From NCBI GenBank assembly GCA_039812685.1, contig JBDIBB010000125.1:1-10883 (forward strand): DNA of 10,883 nt. The letters are read 5' to 3'. The first letter of the stretch is position 1. Each line of letters begins with the position of its first letter. A program made the position numbers and the translations under genes. The stretch is from JBDIBB01 sp039812685 (GTDB taxonomy: Bacteria > Acidobacteriota > Vicinamibacteria > Vicinamibacterales > JAFNAJ01). The notes beneath the pieces were generated by a model that made no database searches, was not told the origin of the DNA, and saw only the letters and a program-made list of their open reading frames with translations. This document shows positions 1 to 6,481 of this stretch, piece after piece.

Positions 1-1566
1 CGGCGCGGCTGCTGCCGTGGCCGATGGGGTCGCGGCGGCAGGGGTGGCCACCGCCGGCGGCGCGGCCGCCGATGCTTGCGAGGCCGGATCTTCGCGGAGC
101 GTATCGACCCCCGCCACACCGGCCGTCGCGGCCGGTGGCGCCGCGGCGGCCACGCCCGCGTCGCGCGTCGCGACGGCCGGCACGCGCGCGAAAGCCGACT
201 CCGCGTCGATCAGGCCGCGCAGCGCGCGCCCGTACTCTCCCGCGCGCCAGGCGGCGACGGCCGCGGATTCGCGTCGCGCGGCGGCGGCCAACTCGGTGGA
301 AGCACCCTCCGCGCCGGCGCGGCCCATCGCCAGGCGGCGCGCGCGCGCCGCCTCCGCCCGCATCGGCCCGAGAATCTCCTCGACGAGTTGCAACGCCGCG
401 GGATCCGACGCATGGCGCCTGAGGTACGCCTCCGCCAGATCCATGGCTCGCAGCCGATTGCCGGCCGACAGGGCACGGCGCGCCTCCTCGAGTCCGGCAT
501 CGGCAACGGCTTCATCGCTGCGGTCCGTGACCGCTGGCTTCGCAATCTCCCTCACCGCCTTCTGCTCGGTCACGCTCGGCTCGCCGGATGGGACACTGGC
601 CGGCACCTCTGCATCCCGCTCGGTGCGCGACGCGGCCAGCCAGATCGCCGCCGCCAGCACCGCGCACGCGGCAGCCCAGGCGACTGCCCGGCCGGCTTGC
701 CGCCGGTGCGGTCGCGCTTCGGCGAGCTCGAGCCAGTCTGCGGGGATCGCGTCCGCGTCGCCCGGCCCGGTGCCTGCCAACGCGCGCTGGAGTTCCTCCA
801 GGGCCGCCCTGGATCGGCTGTCGCCGCTCGGGGCAGGCGCAGGCGCGACCGCGCCCTCCACCGCCTCGACGGGCACCACGACGGGCGCGGGCGTTTCCGT
901 CGGCACCTCGATCCACACGGGGTCGCGCGAGTCGTCGCCGCCGGTTTGCAGCGACGTTCCGGCCGCTGCCAGACTGCCGCCAGACCATTCCCCTGCCGGC
1001 GCTCCGAGGTCCAGCACCTGGATGACGTCGTCTTCGCCTTCCCTCGGTGGCCAGGCGAGATCCGGCGCCGGCGGCGGCGCAGCCTGCGCGGCCGGTCCCT
1101 CCTGCGCTGCGTCGCCGACCTCCGGAGCCGCCGCGGCTGCGACGCTCACCGGGTCAGCGGTCCCGCGCTCCACAGTCGCCCCGGGCCGCGGCGCCTCGAC
1201 AGCATCGAGCGAGGCCGCTGCGGGGCGTACGTCGATCACATAGGATTCGGCCCCGTCGAGGGCATCGAGTTCGAGCACCTCGATCACCGCCTGGGGCGGT
1301 GGCGCGGGATGGCCGTGCGCGCCTGACCATGGCTCGGGATCGGAAAGGATCGGGGGCGACGGTGGCTCCGCCCCGCGTGGTGCCGGCGCGGCATCCGGTG
1401 CCGGGTGGTGCTGCCGGGCCGCCGGCGCAACAGGAGAGGGCCCGGCGTCGGCCTCCCGGCCGTCGGCTTCAGGACGCGGCAGCTCCAGGATCTCGATGCT
1501 CTCGAGGTCGTCTTCCGGGGGCGGCCAGATGAGGAGATCCTCCTCGCGGCGGTTCGCCGGGTTCAC
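1..1566 (-). CDS. Partial Ala/Pro-rich single-pass membrane protein, function unknown (C-terminus beyond window)
   Basis: Read from a GTG at 1566, this frame stays open for 522 codons to the left edge with no stop, and its codons end almost always in G or C. A GGAG six bases upstream supports this start; the frame is open further upstream, but codon choice there looks non-coding. Residues 1-290 are an acidic, Pro/Ala-rich, probably disordered cytoplasmic region containing a recurring short motif: SIEILEL (23-29), VIEVLEL (94-100), VIDV (110-113) and VIQVLDL (181-187). The first and last copies follow a WPPxE/EDD stretch (14-20 and 172-180). After a basic patch (RPHRRQAGR, ~285-293) comes one membrane helix (~294-312, rich in Ala, Trp, Val and Leu). 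The part beyond it has helical, TPR-like Ala/Arg/Glu-rich segments (~357-465) and then an Ala/Pro/Thr linker. The basic patch before the helix suggests N-in, C-out topology. I recognise no family. The long plus-strand frames here are shadows. Confidence 0.8.
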   Translation of the reverse strand, partial: MNPANRREEDLLIWPPPEDDLESIEILELPRPEADGREADAGPSPVAPAARQHHPAPDAAPAPRGAEPPSPPILSDPEPWSGAHGHPAPPPQAVIEVLELDALDGAESYVIDVRPAAASLDAVEAPRPGATVERGTADPVSVAAAAAPEVGDAAQEGPAAQAAPPPAPDLAWPPREGEDDVIQVLDLGAPAGEWSGGSLAAAGTSLQTGGDDSRDPVWIEVPTETPAPVVVPVEAVEGAVAPAPAPSGDSRSRAALEELQRALAGTGPGDADAIPADWLELAEARPHRRQAGRAVAWAAACAVLAAAIWLAASRTERDAEVPASVPSGEPSVTEQKAVREIAKPAVTDRSDEAVADAGLEEARRALSAGNRLRAMDLAEAYLRRHASDPAALQLVEEILGPMRAEAARARRLAMGRAGAEGASTELAAAARRESAAVAAWRAGEYGRALRGLIDAESAFARVPAVATRDAGVAAAAPPAATAGVAGVDTLREDPASQASAAAPPAVATPAAATPSATAAAAP

Positions 1567-1572
1567 GCCTGG

Positions 1573-1576
1573 CTCC
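1573..1576 (-). promoter_or_regulatory. Ribosome binding site for the GTG at 1566
   Basis: GGAG on the minus strand lies six bases before a GTG codon. It decides the start of the leftward membrane-protein gene, because the frame has no stop for more than 100 bases further upstream and a second in-frame GTG lies at 1680. Confidence 0.5.
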
Positions 1577-1594
1577 GGGGGGGCACTGCCTGCC

Positions 1595-1600
1595 AGTATA
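1595..1600 (-). promoter_or_regulatory. Possible -10 element (TATACT) for the leftward gene
   Basis: TATACT on the minus strand lies about 30 bases before the GTG start at 1566, in otherwise very GC-rich DNA. The hexamer 17 bases upstream of it (GCGGAA) is a poor -35, so the promoter call rests on position and the AT-rich hexamer only. Confidence 0.25.
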
Positions 1601-1672
1601 GGCCCGCATCCGGCGCGTTCCGCGGGAGCGTCTCGCCTGTTGTCGCGGCCGCGCCCCGACGCCCGCTCCGAT

Positions 1673-1701
1673 TTGACCACCGGAACGGCTGGCGCTAGAG
1701 T
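1673..1701 (+). promoter_or_regulatory. Sigma70-like promoter for the SGNH/TIG protein gene
   Basis: TTGACC (1673-1678) and TAGAGT (1696-1701) are separated by exactly 17 bases and match the -35 and -10 consensus at 5/6 and 4/6 positions. Transcription would start near 1708 and give a leader of about 40 bases before the ATG at 1750. This makes the in-frame TTG at 1708 an unlikely start, since it would fall at the very 5' end of the transcript. Confidence 0.5.
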
Positions 1702-1749
1702 GGCGGTTTGTCGTTTTCCGCCGGATCGCTCCCCTCGCCTCGCCGCCCG

Positions 1750-4455
1750 ATGATTCGCCGCCTCGCCCGCCGCTTCGTGCTCGTGTTCTGTGTCCTGATC
1801 GGGGCGGGGTGGCCCGCCGGTTCCGCCTCGGCGCAGACGCCTCCGCCCCCGACGGTGCAGTGGTACCTGGCCGAGGGCGCCACCGGCAGTTACTTCGAAG
1901 AGGACATCCTCATCGGGAACCCGAACGCCACGGCTGCCGACATCAGGATCACGTTCCTGCGGTCGGACGGCGGCTCCACGGTCGTCGACACCTTCACCAT
2001 GGCGCCATCGAGCCGGCGCACGGTCCGCGTGAACGCCATCGCCGGACTCGAGAACGTCGGCGCGGTCTCGGCCGTGGTCGAGAGCACCAACGGCCAGTCG
2101 ATCGTCGTCGAGCGGACGATGTACTGGGCGAATGGGGAAAAGCGCGGCGGCCACACCTCGGAGGCCGTGGCCGGGCCGGCGGAGAAGTGGTACCTGGCCG
2201 AGGGCGCCACCGGCTACTTCGACACGTTCGTGCTGATTGCCAATCCCGATCCGGAGCACGCCGCCACTGTGAAGGTCACGTTCCTGCGCGACGACAGCAG
2301 CACGCCCGTGGTCCTGCCCTCGTTTCCGCTCGCGCCCAGCCAGCGCACCACCATCTGGGTGAACCTCGACGTGCCGGACCTGCACGCCACGGCGTTCTCC
2401 ACCGTCGTGGAGTCGACCAACGGCACGAAGCTGCTCGTCGAGCGCGCGATGTACTTTCCGCCGCCGCCGGAGAACGGCACCTGGGAGGCGGGCCATGGCA
2501 GCGCCGCCGTCACCGGCCCGGCCACGAAGTGGTTCTTCGGCGAGGGCTACACGGGCGACACGCCCGCGCTCGCCTTCGACACGTTCCTGCTGCTGGCCAA
2601 CCCCGGCGACACCAAGGCCGATGTCGCCGTGGAGTTCCTGCTCGACGGGGAAGCCTCGATCGTGAAGACGTACCCGGTGGCGCCCCACACGCGGCAGAGC
2701 GTGTGGGTGGATCCGCTGCCGGATCGCGACGGCCGGCTCGGCGACGCGATGTTCTCGATGCGGGTGGAGAGCACGCAGCCGATCATCGCGGAGCGCGCGA
2801 TGTACTGGGGCCCGCAGGTCGAGGGCGTCACGACGTGGATCGAGGGGCACAACACGCCCGGCGTCACCGCCGCGGCGCTGAAGTGGGCGTTTGCCGAGGG
2901 CACCCAGGGCGGCGTCGATCCAACGGGGCTGCCCTTCGACTCGTACTTCCTCATCGCCAACCCCTCGGACGCGGCGCTGTCGCTGCGCGCCACGTTCCTG
3001 CGCGAGGACGGCACCGGCATCGTCCACACCTACGAGGTGCCGGCGAAGTCGCGATGGACGCTGCCCGCCGGGCTGCTGCCCGAGATCACGAACCAGAAGT
3101 TCGCGGCCTTCTTCGAGAGCACGAACGACGTGCCGTTCGTCGCCGAGCGCGCCATGTACTGGGGCGCCGGCTGGTACGGCGGCAGCGGCGCCACGGGGAC
3201 GCCGTTCACCGGCGCCATCGCCACGCCGCCCGCACCGCCGCTCCCGCAGGTGACCGCCATCGCGCCGGCCGAGGGCTTCACCACGGGCGGGCTCGAGGTG
3301 ACGATCACCGGCACCAACTTCCGCGCGGGCTCGACCGTCACCATCGGCGGCGCAGCGGCCACGCAGGTCGTCACGGTGAACGCCACGACGATCCGGGCAC
3401 GAACGCCCGCGCGCCCGGCCGGGGCCGCCGACGTCGTGGTGACCGCCGGCGCGGCGAGCACGACGCTCACAGGCGGCTTCACGTACGTGGCGCTGCCGCA
3501 ACCCGAAATCAACTCGGTCTCGCCGTCGAAGGGCCCCACCGGCGGCGGCACCGACGTCACCATCACCGGCATCAACCTCGCGACCATCGTCGAGGTGACG
3601 TTCGGCGGGCTGCCCGCCACGCGCATCACGCAGGTGACGCCGACCTCGATCGTCGCGCGCACGCCCGCGCGGTCAACGCCCGGCATGGTGGACCTCACCG
3701 TGCGCTCAGCCGAGGGGCTGACAGCGACGAGAACCGACGCCTTCACCTACGAGCGCGCGCTCGCCACCGACAACATCCTGGCGTTCGGTGACAGCAACAC
3801 GGAGGGGATGATCGCGACCAACTGCGCGTGGGTGCTCATCGCGAACCCTGCGTTCGTGTGTCAGTCCTACAACGACGGCGGCTACCCGTTGCGACTGCGG
3901 GCGCTGCTGCAGATCGACTACCCCGAGCTGACGATCACCGTGAACAACGCCGGCAAGGGCGGCGAGTGGGCCGCCGACGGCAGGAACCGCCTGCCGGGCG
4001 TGATGCGCGCCAGCCACGATCTCGTCGTGATCATGGAGGGCATCAACGACCTGAACGGGGCGGGCTCAGGCTACATCCCCACCATCGAAAGCAGCCTGCG
4101 GTCGATGGTGCAGACGGCGAAGGCGGCGGGCAAGGCGGTGTTCCTGGGGACCGTGCTGCCGGTGGTGCAGGTGGTCGTGGACGGCCTCCCGTACTACAAA
4201 GGGCCCGGTGTCGACGTCGCGGCAGGCGACGCAACGATCCGCGCGCTGAACGGACGGATCAGGGACGTCGCCCAGCAGGAAGGCGCCACGCTGGTCGACT
4301 TCTACTACAGCTTCACGAAGCCGGGGATCAACACCGCATCCCTGTTGAGCGGCGACGGCCTGCACCCGAACGCGCTCGGGTACGCACGCATGGCCGAACT
4401 GGTCCGCGGACACGTCATCGAGCAGTTCGACGGCAAGCCCCCCATCGTCCCGTAG
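1750..4455 (+). CDS. Secreted multidomain protein: four ~110-aa repeats, two IPT/TIG domains, C-terminal SGNH/GDSL hydrolase
   Basis: A 901-residue exported protein. The ATG at 1750 opens directly into a Sec signal peptide: basic N-terminus MIRRLARR, hydrophobic core, likely cleavage after SASA at residue 28. The upstream TTG at 1708 would bury this signal. Four tandem repeats start at W38, W147, W261 and W379. Each begins with W-[YFA]-x-x-EG, continues with (F/D)-x-x-[LI]-x-NP and ends with VESTN...ERxMYW. Two immunoglobulin-like IPT/TIG domains follow (~499-580 and ~585-668) with typical GGxxVTITGxN strands. The C-terminus (~672-895) is an SGNH hydrolase: block I GDSN with Ser682, a block II-like NAGKGG (733-738) with candidate Gly, block III Asn766 in GINDLN, and block V D869-G-L-H872. 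It probably hydrolyses an ester (acyl or acetyl group on a polysaccharide or lipid) outside the cytoplasm; the substrate is unknown. It is monocistronic and convergent with msrQ. No LPXTG, PorSS or other anchor is visible. Confidence 0.9.
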   Translation: MIRRLARRFVLVFCVLIGAGWPAGSASAQTPPPPTVQWYLAEGATGSYFEEDILIGNPNATAADIRITFLRSDGGSTVVDTFTMAPSSRRTVRVNAIAGLENVGAVSAVVESTNGQSIVVERTMYWANGEKRGGHTSEAVAGPAEKWYLAEGATGYFDTFVLIANPDPEHAATVKVTFLRDDSSTPVVLPSFPLAPSQRTTIWVNLDVPDLHATAFSTVVESTNGTKLLVERAMYFPPPPENGTWEAGHGSAAVTGPATKWFFGEGYTGDTPALAFDTFLLLANPGDTKADVAVEFLLDGEASIVKTYPVAPHTRQSVWVDPLPDRDGRLGDAMFSMRVESTQPIIAERAMYWGPQVEGVTTWIEGHNTPGVTAAALKWAFAEGTQGGVDPTGLPFDSYFLIANPSDAALSLRATFLREDGTGIVHTYEVPAKSRWTLPAGLLPEITNQKFAAFFESTNDVPFVAERAMYWGAGWYGGSGATGTPFTGAIATPPAPPLPQVTAIAPAEGFTTGGLEVTITGTNFRAGSTVTIGGAAATQVVTVNATTIRARTPARPAGAADVVVTAGAASTTLTGGFTYVALPQPEINSVSPSKGPTGGGTDVTITGINLATIVEVTFGGLPATRITQVTPTSIVARTPARSTPGMVDLTVRSAEGLTATRTDAFTYERALATDNILAFGDSNTEGMIATNCAWVLIANPAFVCQSYNDGGYPLRLRALLQIDYPELTITVNNAGKGGEWAADGRNRLPGVMRASHDLVVIMEGINDLNGAGSGYIPTIESSLRSMVQTAKAAGKAVFLGTVLPVVQVVVDGLPYYKGPGVDVAAGDATIRALNGRIRDVAQQEGATLVDFYYSFTKPGINTASLLSGDGLHPNALGYARMAELVRGHVIEQFDGKPPIVP

Positions 4456-4469
4456 CGGCCACTGGCGGC

Positions 4470-4489
4470 GGCCGCGGAGCCACGCGGCC
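4470..4489. terminator. Hairpin between convergent genes, possible bidirectional terminator
   Basis: A perfect 7-bp stem (GGCCGCG at 4470-4476 with CGCGGCC at 4483-4489) encloses a 6-base loop in the 77-bp gap between the stops of the SGNH gene and msrQ. There is no T tract on either side, so it is a candidate by position and stem strength only. Short inverted repeats are common at this GC content. Confidence 0.3.
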
Positions 4490-4532
4490 ACGACCCGACT
4501 GCGGGGATGAATCACGCCGCCCCGCGCTCCGG

Positions 4533-5183
4533 TCACCCCGACTGGAGGCGGCCCCTCAGGCCTTCTCCCGGACGGGGATCTTCGTGCCGGCCGCGGTGCG
4601 CGCGCCCCCGCCACGCCCACCACGCCCGCAGGGCCAGCAGCGCGCCGAGCACGATGGCGTAGCGCCGGGGTTGGGAGACGTCAGCTTTCACCAGCCACCA
4701 GAAGTGCGTGACGGCCGCGATGGCGGCCGGGTACGCCAGCCAGTGCAGGCGCCGCCAGTTGCGGCCGCCGAGGCGGCGAATCCAGCCGGCCGTCGACGTG
4801 GCCGCCAGCGGCGCCATCAGCGCGAACGACGTCGCGCCCGCGATGATGAAGGGCCGCTTCGTCAGATCGCCCGCAATCGACGGCCAGTCGAAGAACTGAT
4901 CGAGCACCACGTAGGTCAACAGGTGCAGCACGGCGTAGAAGAAGGCGAAGAGGCCCGTCATCCGGCGCACTGCGATCACCCGACTCCAGCCCGTGATGCG
5001 CCGCAGCGGCGTCACCGCCAGCGATCCCAGCAGGCAGACGAGCGCCAGCGTCCCCGTGTCGTGCGTGACCGTTTCGATGGGGTTGACACCGAGCACGCCG
5101 GTCGCCGCCCGCCCGGCCAGGACAACGGCCGGCGACAGCAGCGTGAGGAACAGCAGGGGCTTCGCGTAGCGCATGGATCGCAT
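4533..5183 (-). CDS. msrQ: Haem-binding membrane subunit of the MsrPQ methionine sulfoxide reductase
   Basis: A 216-residue MsrQ (YedZ) homologue, close to the 211 residues of E. coli MsrQ. In this family the protein carries haem in the inner membrane and passes electrons from the respiratory chain or a flavin reductase to periplasmic MsrP. The sequence shows about six hydrophobic helices and the conserved histidines: H41 in VTHDTG, H87 in AVLHLLTY, H147 in RRLHWLAYP and H160 in AVTHFWW. The family patches NPIE, TKRPF and ATSTAGW are also present. ATG 5183 (MRSMRYAK) fits the family N-terminus; ATG 5174, three codons later, is equally possible, as neither has a strong Shine-Dalgarno. The open frame extends upstream to a TTG at 5348, but that extension translates the heptamer repeat and is probably not coding. 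The C-terminal ~20 residues are charged and variable. It lies 170 bp downstream of msrP in the same operon, wider spacing than usual. Confidence 0.95.
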   Translation of the reverse strand: MRSMRYAKPLLFLTLLSPAVVLAGRAATGVLGVNPIETVTHDTGTLALVCLLGSLAVTPLRRITGWSRVIAVRRMTGLFAFFYAVLHLLTYVVLDQFFDWPSIAGDLTKRPFIIAGATSFALMAPLAATSTAGWIRRLGGRNWRRLHWLAYPAAIAAVTHFWWLVKADVSQPRRYAIVLGALLALRAWWAWRGRAHRGRHEDPRPGEGLRGRLQSG

Positions 5184-5292
5184 GAGGTCCGGGGCGCGAG
5201 CGGCGCGCGCCCGCGCCCACGAACCGCCGTCGGGCTGCGGGCCGTCGCCAGCGAAGGTGACGTCAGCGAGAACCAGCAAAGCGGGACTCGAG

Positions 5293-5355
5293 GCCCCAAG
5301 CCCCAAGCCCCAAGCCCCAAGCCTCAGGCCCCAAGCCTCAGGCCCCAAGCCCCTC
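5293..5355 (-). repeat. Nine-unit heptamer tandem repeat (TTGGGGC on minus strand) between msrP and msrQ
   Basis: Nine consecutive 7-bp units in one unbroken register. Read on the plus strand the units are GCCCCAA four times, GCCTCAG, GCCCCAA, GCCTCAG, GCCCCAA and a terminal GCCCCTC. The last unit overlaps the msrP stop codon (5354-5356). On the minus strand, which is the sense strand of msrPQ, four GGGG runs follow one another with CTT loops (5294-5318). This meets the usual G-quadruplex pattern, and further GGGG runs lie at 5329, 5343 and 5350. Confidence 0.9.
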
Positions 5356-6310
5356 AGTAGTTCCGCTTCAGGTCCATCCCGGCGTAGAGCGAGGCCACCT
5401 CGTCATAGCCGTTGAACATCAGCGTCTTGCGCCGGAAGAACTCGCCGATGCGCCGCTCGCGCGCCTGGGTCCAGCGCGGGTGATCCACCTCGGGGTTCAC
5501 GTTCGAATAGAACCCGTACTCACGCGGGTTCGACTCGTTCCACGCCGTGCGCGGCTGCCGGTCGGTGAAGCGCACCGCGACGATCGACTTGATGCTCTTG
5601 AAGCCGTACTTCCACGGCACCACCAGGCGCAGCGGCGCGCCGTTCTGGTTTGGCAGCGCCTTGCCGTAGAGGCCCACGGCGAGCAGCGCCAGGGGGTGCA
5701 GCGCCTCGTCGAGCCGCAACCCTTCCGTGTACGGCCAGTCGAGCACGGGCGAGCGCTGGCCCGGCATCTCCGAGGGCCGCAGCAGCGTGGTGAACTGCAC
5801 GAACTTCGCCTTGTCGGTCGGCTCCATGCGCCGGACGAAGTCGGCGAGCGGAAAGCCGACCCACGGCACCACCATCGACCACGCTTCCACGCAGCGGAGG
5901 CTGTAGACGCGCTCCTCGAGCGGAAACCACTTCAGGATGTCGTCGATGTGGTAGTCGGCCGGCCTGGCGCAGTGTCCCTCCACCTTCACCGTCCACGGGC
6001 GCGTGAGGAGACGTCCGGCGTTGCGCGAGGGATCCTCCTTGTCGAAGCCGAACTCGTAGAAGTTGTTGTAGCCGGTGATCTCGTCCCACGAGTTGGGCTT
6101 CCCGGCGTTGCTGCCGGGCCACTTCCGCACGTCCGGCAGGGCGGGCTGGGCGGCGGCCGGCGACACCAGCGTCCCGCCCGGCACGAGCGGCCCCAGCAGC
6201 GCCGCGCCGGCGCCCACCACCGCGGCCCGCATCACCTCGCGTCGCGACCGGTAGAACCGCTCGTCGGTGATCTCGGAGCTCCGGAACCGCGGTGCCCGCC
6301 GAATCAACAT
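5354..6310 (-). CDS. msrP: Periplasmic methionine-sulfoxide reductase catalytic subunit, molybdopterin-dependent, Tat-exported
   Basis: A 318-residue MsrP (YedY) homologue; E. coli MsrP is 334 residues. The family repairs oxidised methionines (both R and S sulfoxides) in periplasmic proteins with a molybdenum cofactor and takes electrons from MsrQ. The N-terminus is a Tat signal: RSRREVM at 21-27 with twin R23-R24, then a hydrophobic stretch rich in Ala and Gly, likely cleavage near PAAAQ (51-55). The molybdenum-ligand cysteine is C140 in LRCVEAWSM. Other family signatures are GYNNFYEFGFDK (80-91), FPLEERVY (129-136), YTEGLRLDEA (194-203), GAPLRLVVPWKYGFKSIKSI (224-243), YGFYSNVNP (265-273) and the C-terminal FNGYDEVASLY (299-309). 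ATG 6310 is chosen because GGAGAGG lies five bases upstream; the frame stays open to 6604 but that extension is low-complexity and runs into the divergent gene. First gene of the operon with msrQ. Confidence 0.97.
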   Translation of the reverse strand: MLIRRAPRFRSSEITDERFYRSRREVMRAAVVGAGAALLGPLVPGGTLVSPAAAQPALPDVRKWPGSNAGKPNSWDEITGYNNFYEFGFDKEDPSRNAGRLLTRPWTVKVEGHCARPADYHIDDILKWFPLEERVYSLRCVEAWSMVVPWVGFPLADFVRRMEPTDKAKFVQFTTLLRPSEMPGQRSPVLDWPYTEGLRLDEALHPLALLAVGLYGKALPNQNGAPLRLVVPWKYGFKSIKSIVAVRFTDRQPRTAWNESNPREYGFYSNVNPEVDHPRWTQARERRIGEFFRRKTLMFNGYDEVASLYAGMDLKRNY

Positions 6311-6481
6311 CTCCACCTCTCCGATCCGCCCCGCCAGGCGGCCCCAGCCGGCCGGCGGCGTGGCCTGCGCCTGACCGGGACCTCCGGCCGCCGCCTCCTC
6401 TCGTGGCTCGCGTCGCCTTCCATTCTCGCACGGCTGATTCGGGCCTCCGCCCGCAGGGGTCCGTGGTGAGGGCGACGGTGT
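6311..6481. other. Divergent intergenic region between msrP and the kinase-like gene
   Basis: This 171-bp spacer must hold the promoters of both msrPQ and the rightward gene set. It carries the msrP ribosome binding site, a GCCGGCCGGC palindrome (about 6349-6358) and a GAGGG before ATG 6482. I could not find a convincing -35/-10 pair on either strand, so the promoters may use an alternative sigma factor or an activator. Confidence 0.5.
6316..6322 (-). promoter_or_regulatory. Ribosome binding site of msrP
   Basis: GGAGAGG on the minus strand lies five bases before the ATG at 6310 and fixes the msrP start over the longer open frame. It is the clearest Shine-Dalgarno in the window; most other genes here have weak ones. 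Confidence 0.65.

Larger units (their letters stand above)
1567..1749. other. Divergent intergenic region
   Basis: This 183-bp spacer separates the leftward membrane-protein gene from the rightward SGNH/TIG gene. It holds the sigma70-like promoter at 1673-1701, a weaker minus-strand -10 at 1595-1600 and the leader before ATG 1750. I see no operator-like repeat in it. Confidence 0.6.

Noticed and set aside
17..1326. Long plus-strand open frames (17-1243, 76-1326 and shorter ones), Ala/Arg-rich
   Set aside because: They are antisense to the minus-strand membrane-protein frame, which has a ribosome binding site, a proper membrane helix and consistent G/C third positions. The plus-strand products are low-complexity Arg/Ala/Pro sequence with no domain.
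1809..3791. 660-codon plus-strand frame inside the SGNH/TIG gene
   Set aside because: It is a frame-shifted shadow: Arg/His-rich, without motifs, while the overlapping frame has signal peptide, repeats, TIG and SGNH motifs.
5184..5348. N-terminal extension of msrQ from a TTG at 5348
   Set aside because: The extension encodes the heptamer repeat (Gly/Leu/Trp-rich) and exceeds the family length; MsrQ similarity starts near the ATG at 5183.
5293..5355. Repeat array considered as CRISPR
   Set aside because: Units are 7 bp and contiguous, with no spacers and no cas genes.
3828..5360. 510-codon plus-strand frame spanning the end of the SGNH gene and all of msrQ
   Set aside because: It is antisense to a clear msrQ and ends by translating the heptamer repeat; the product is Arg/Pro-rich with no domain.
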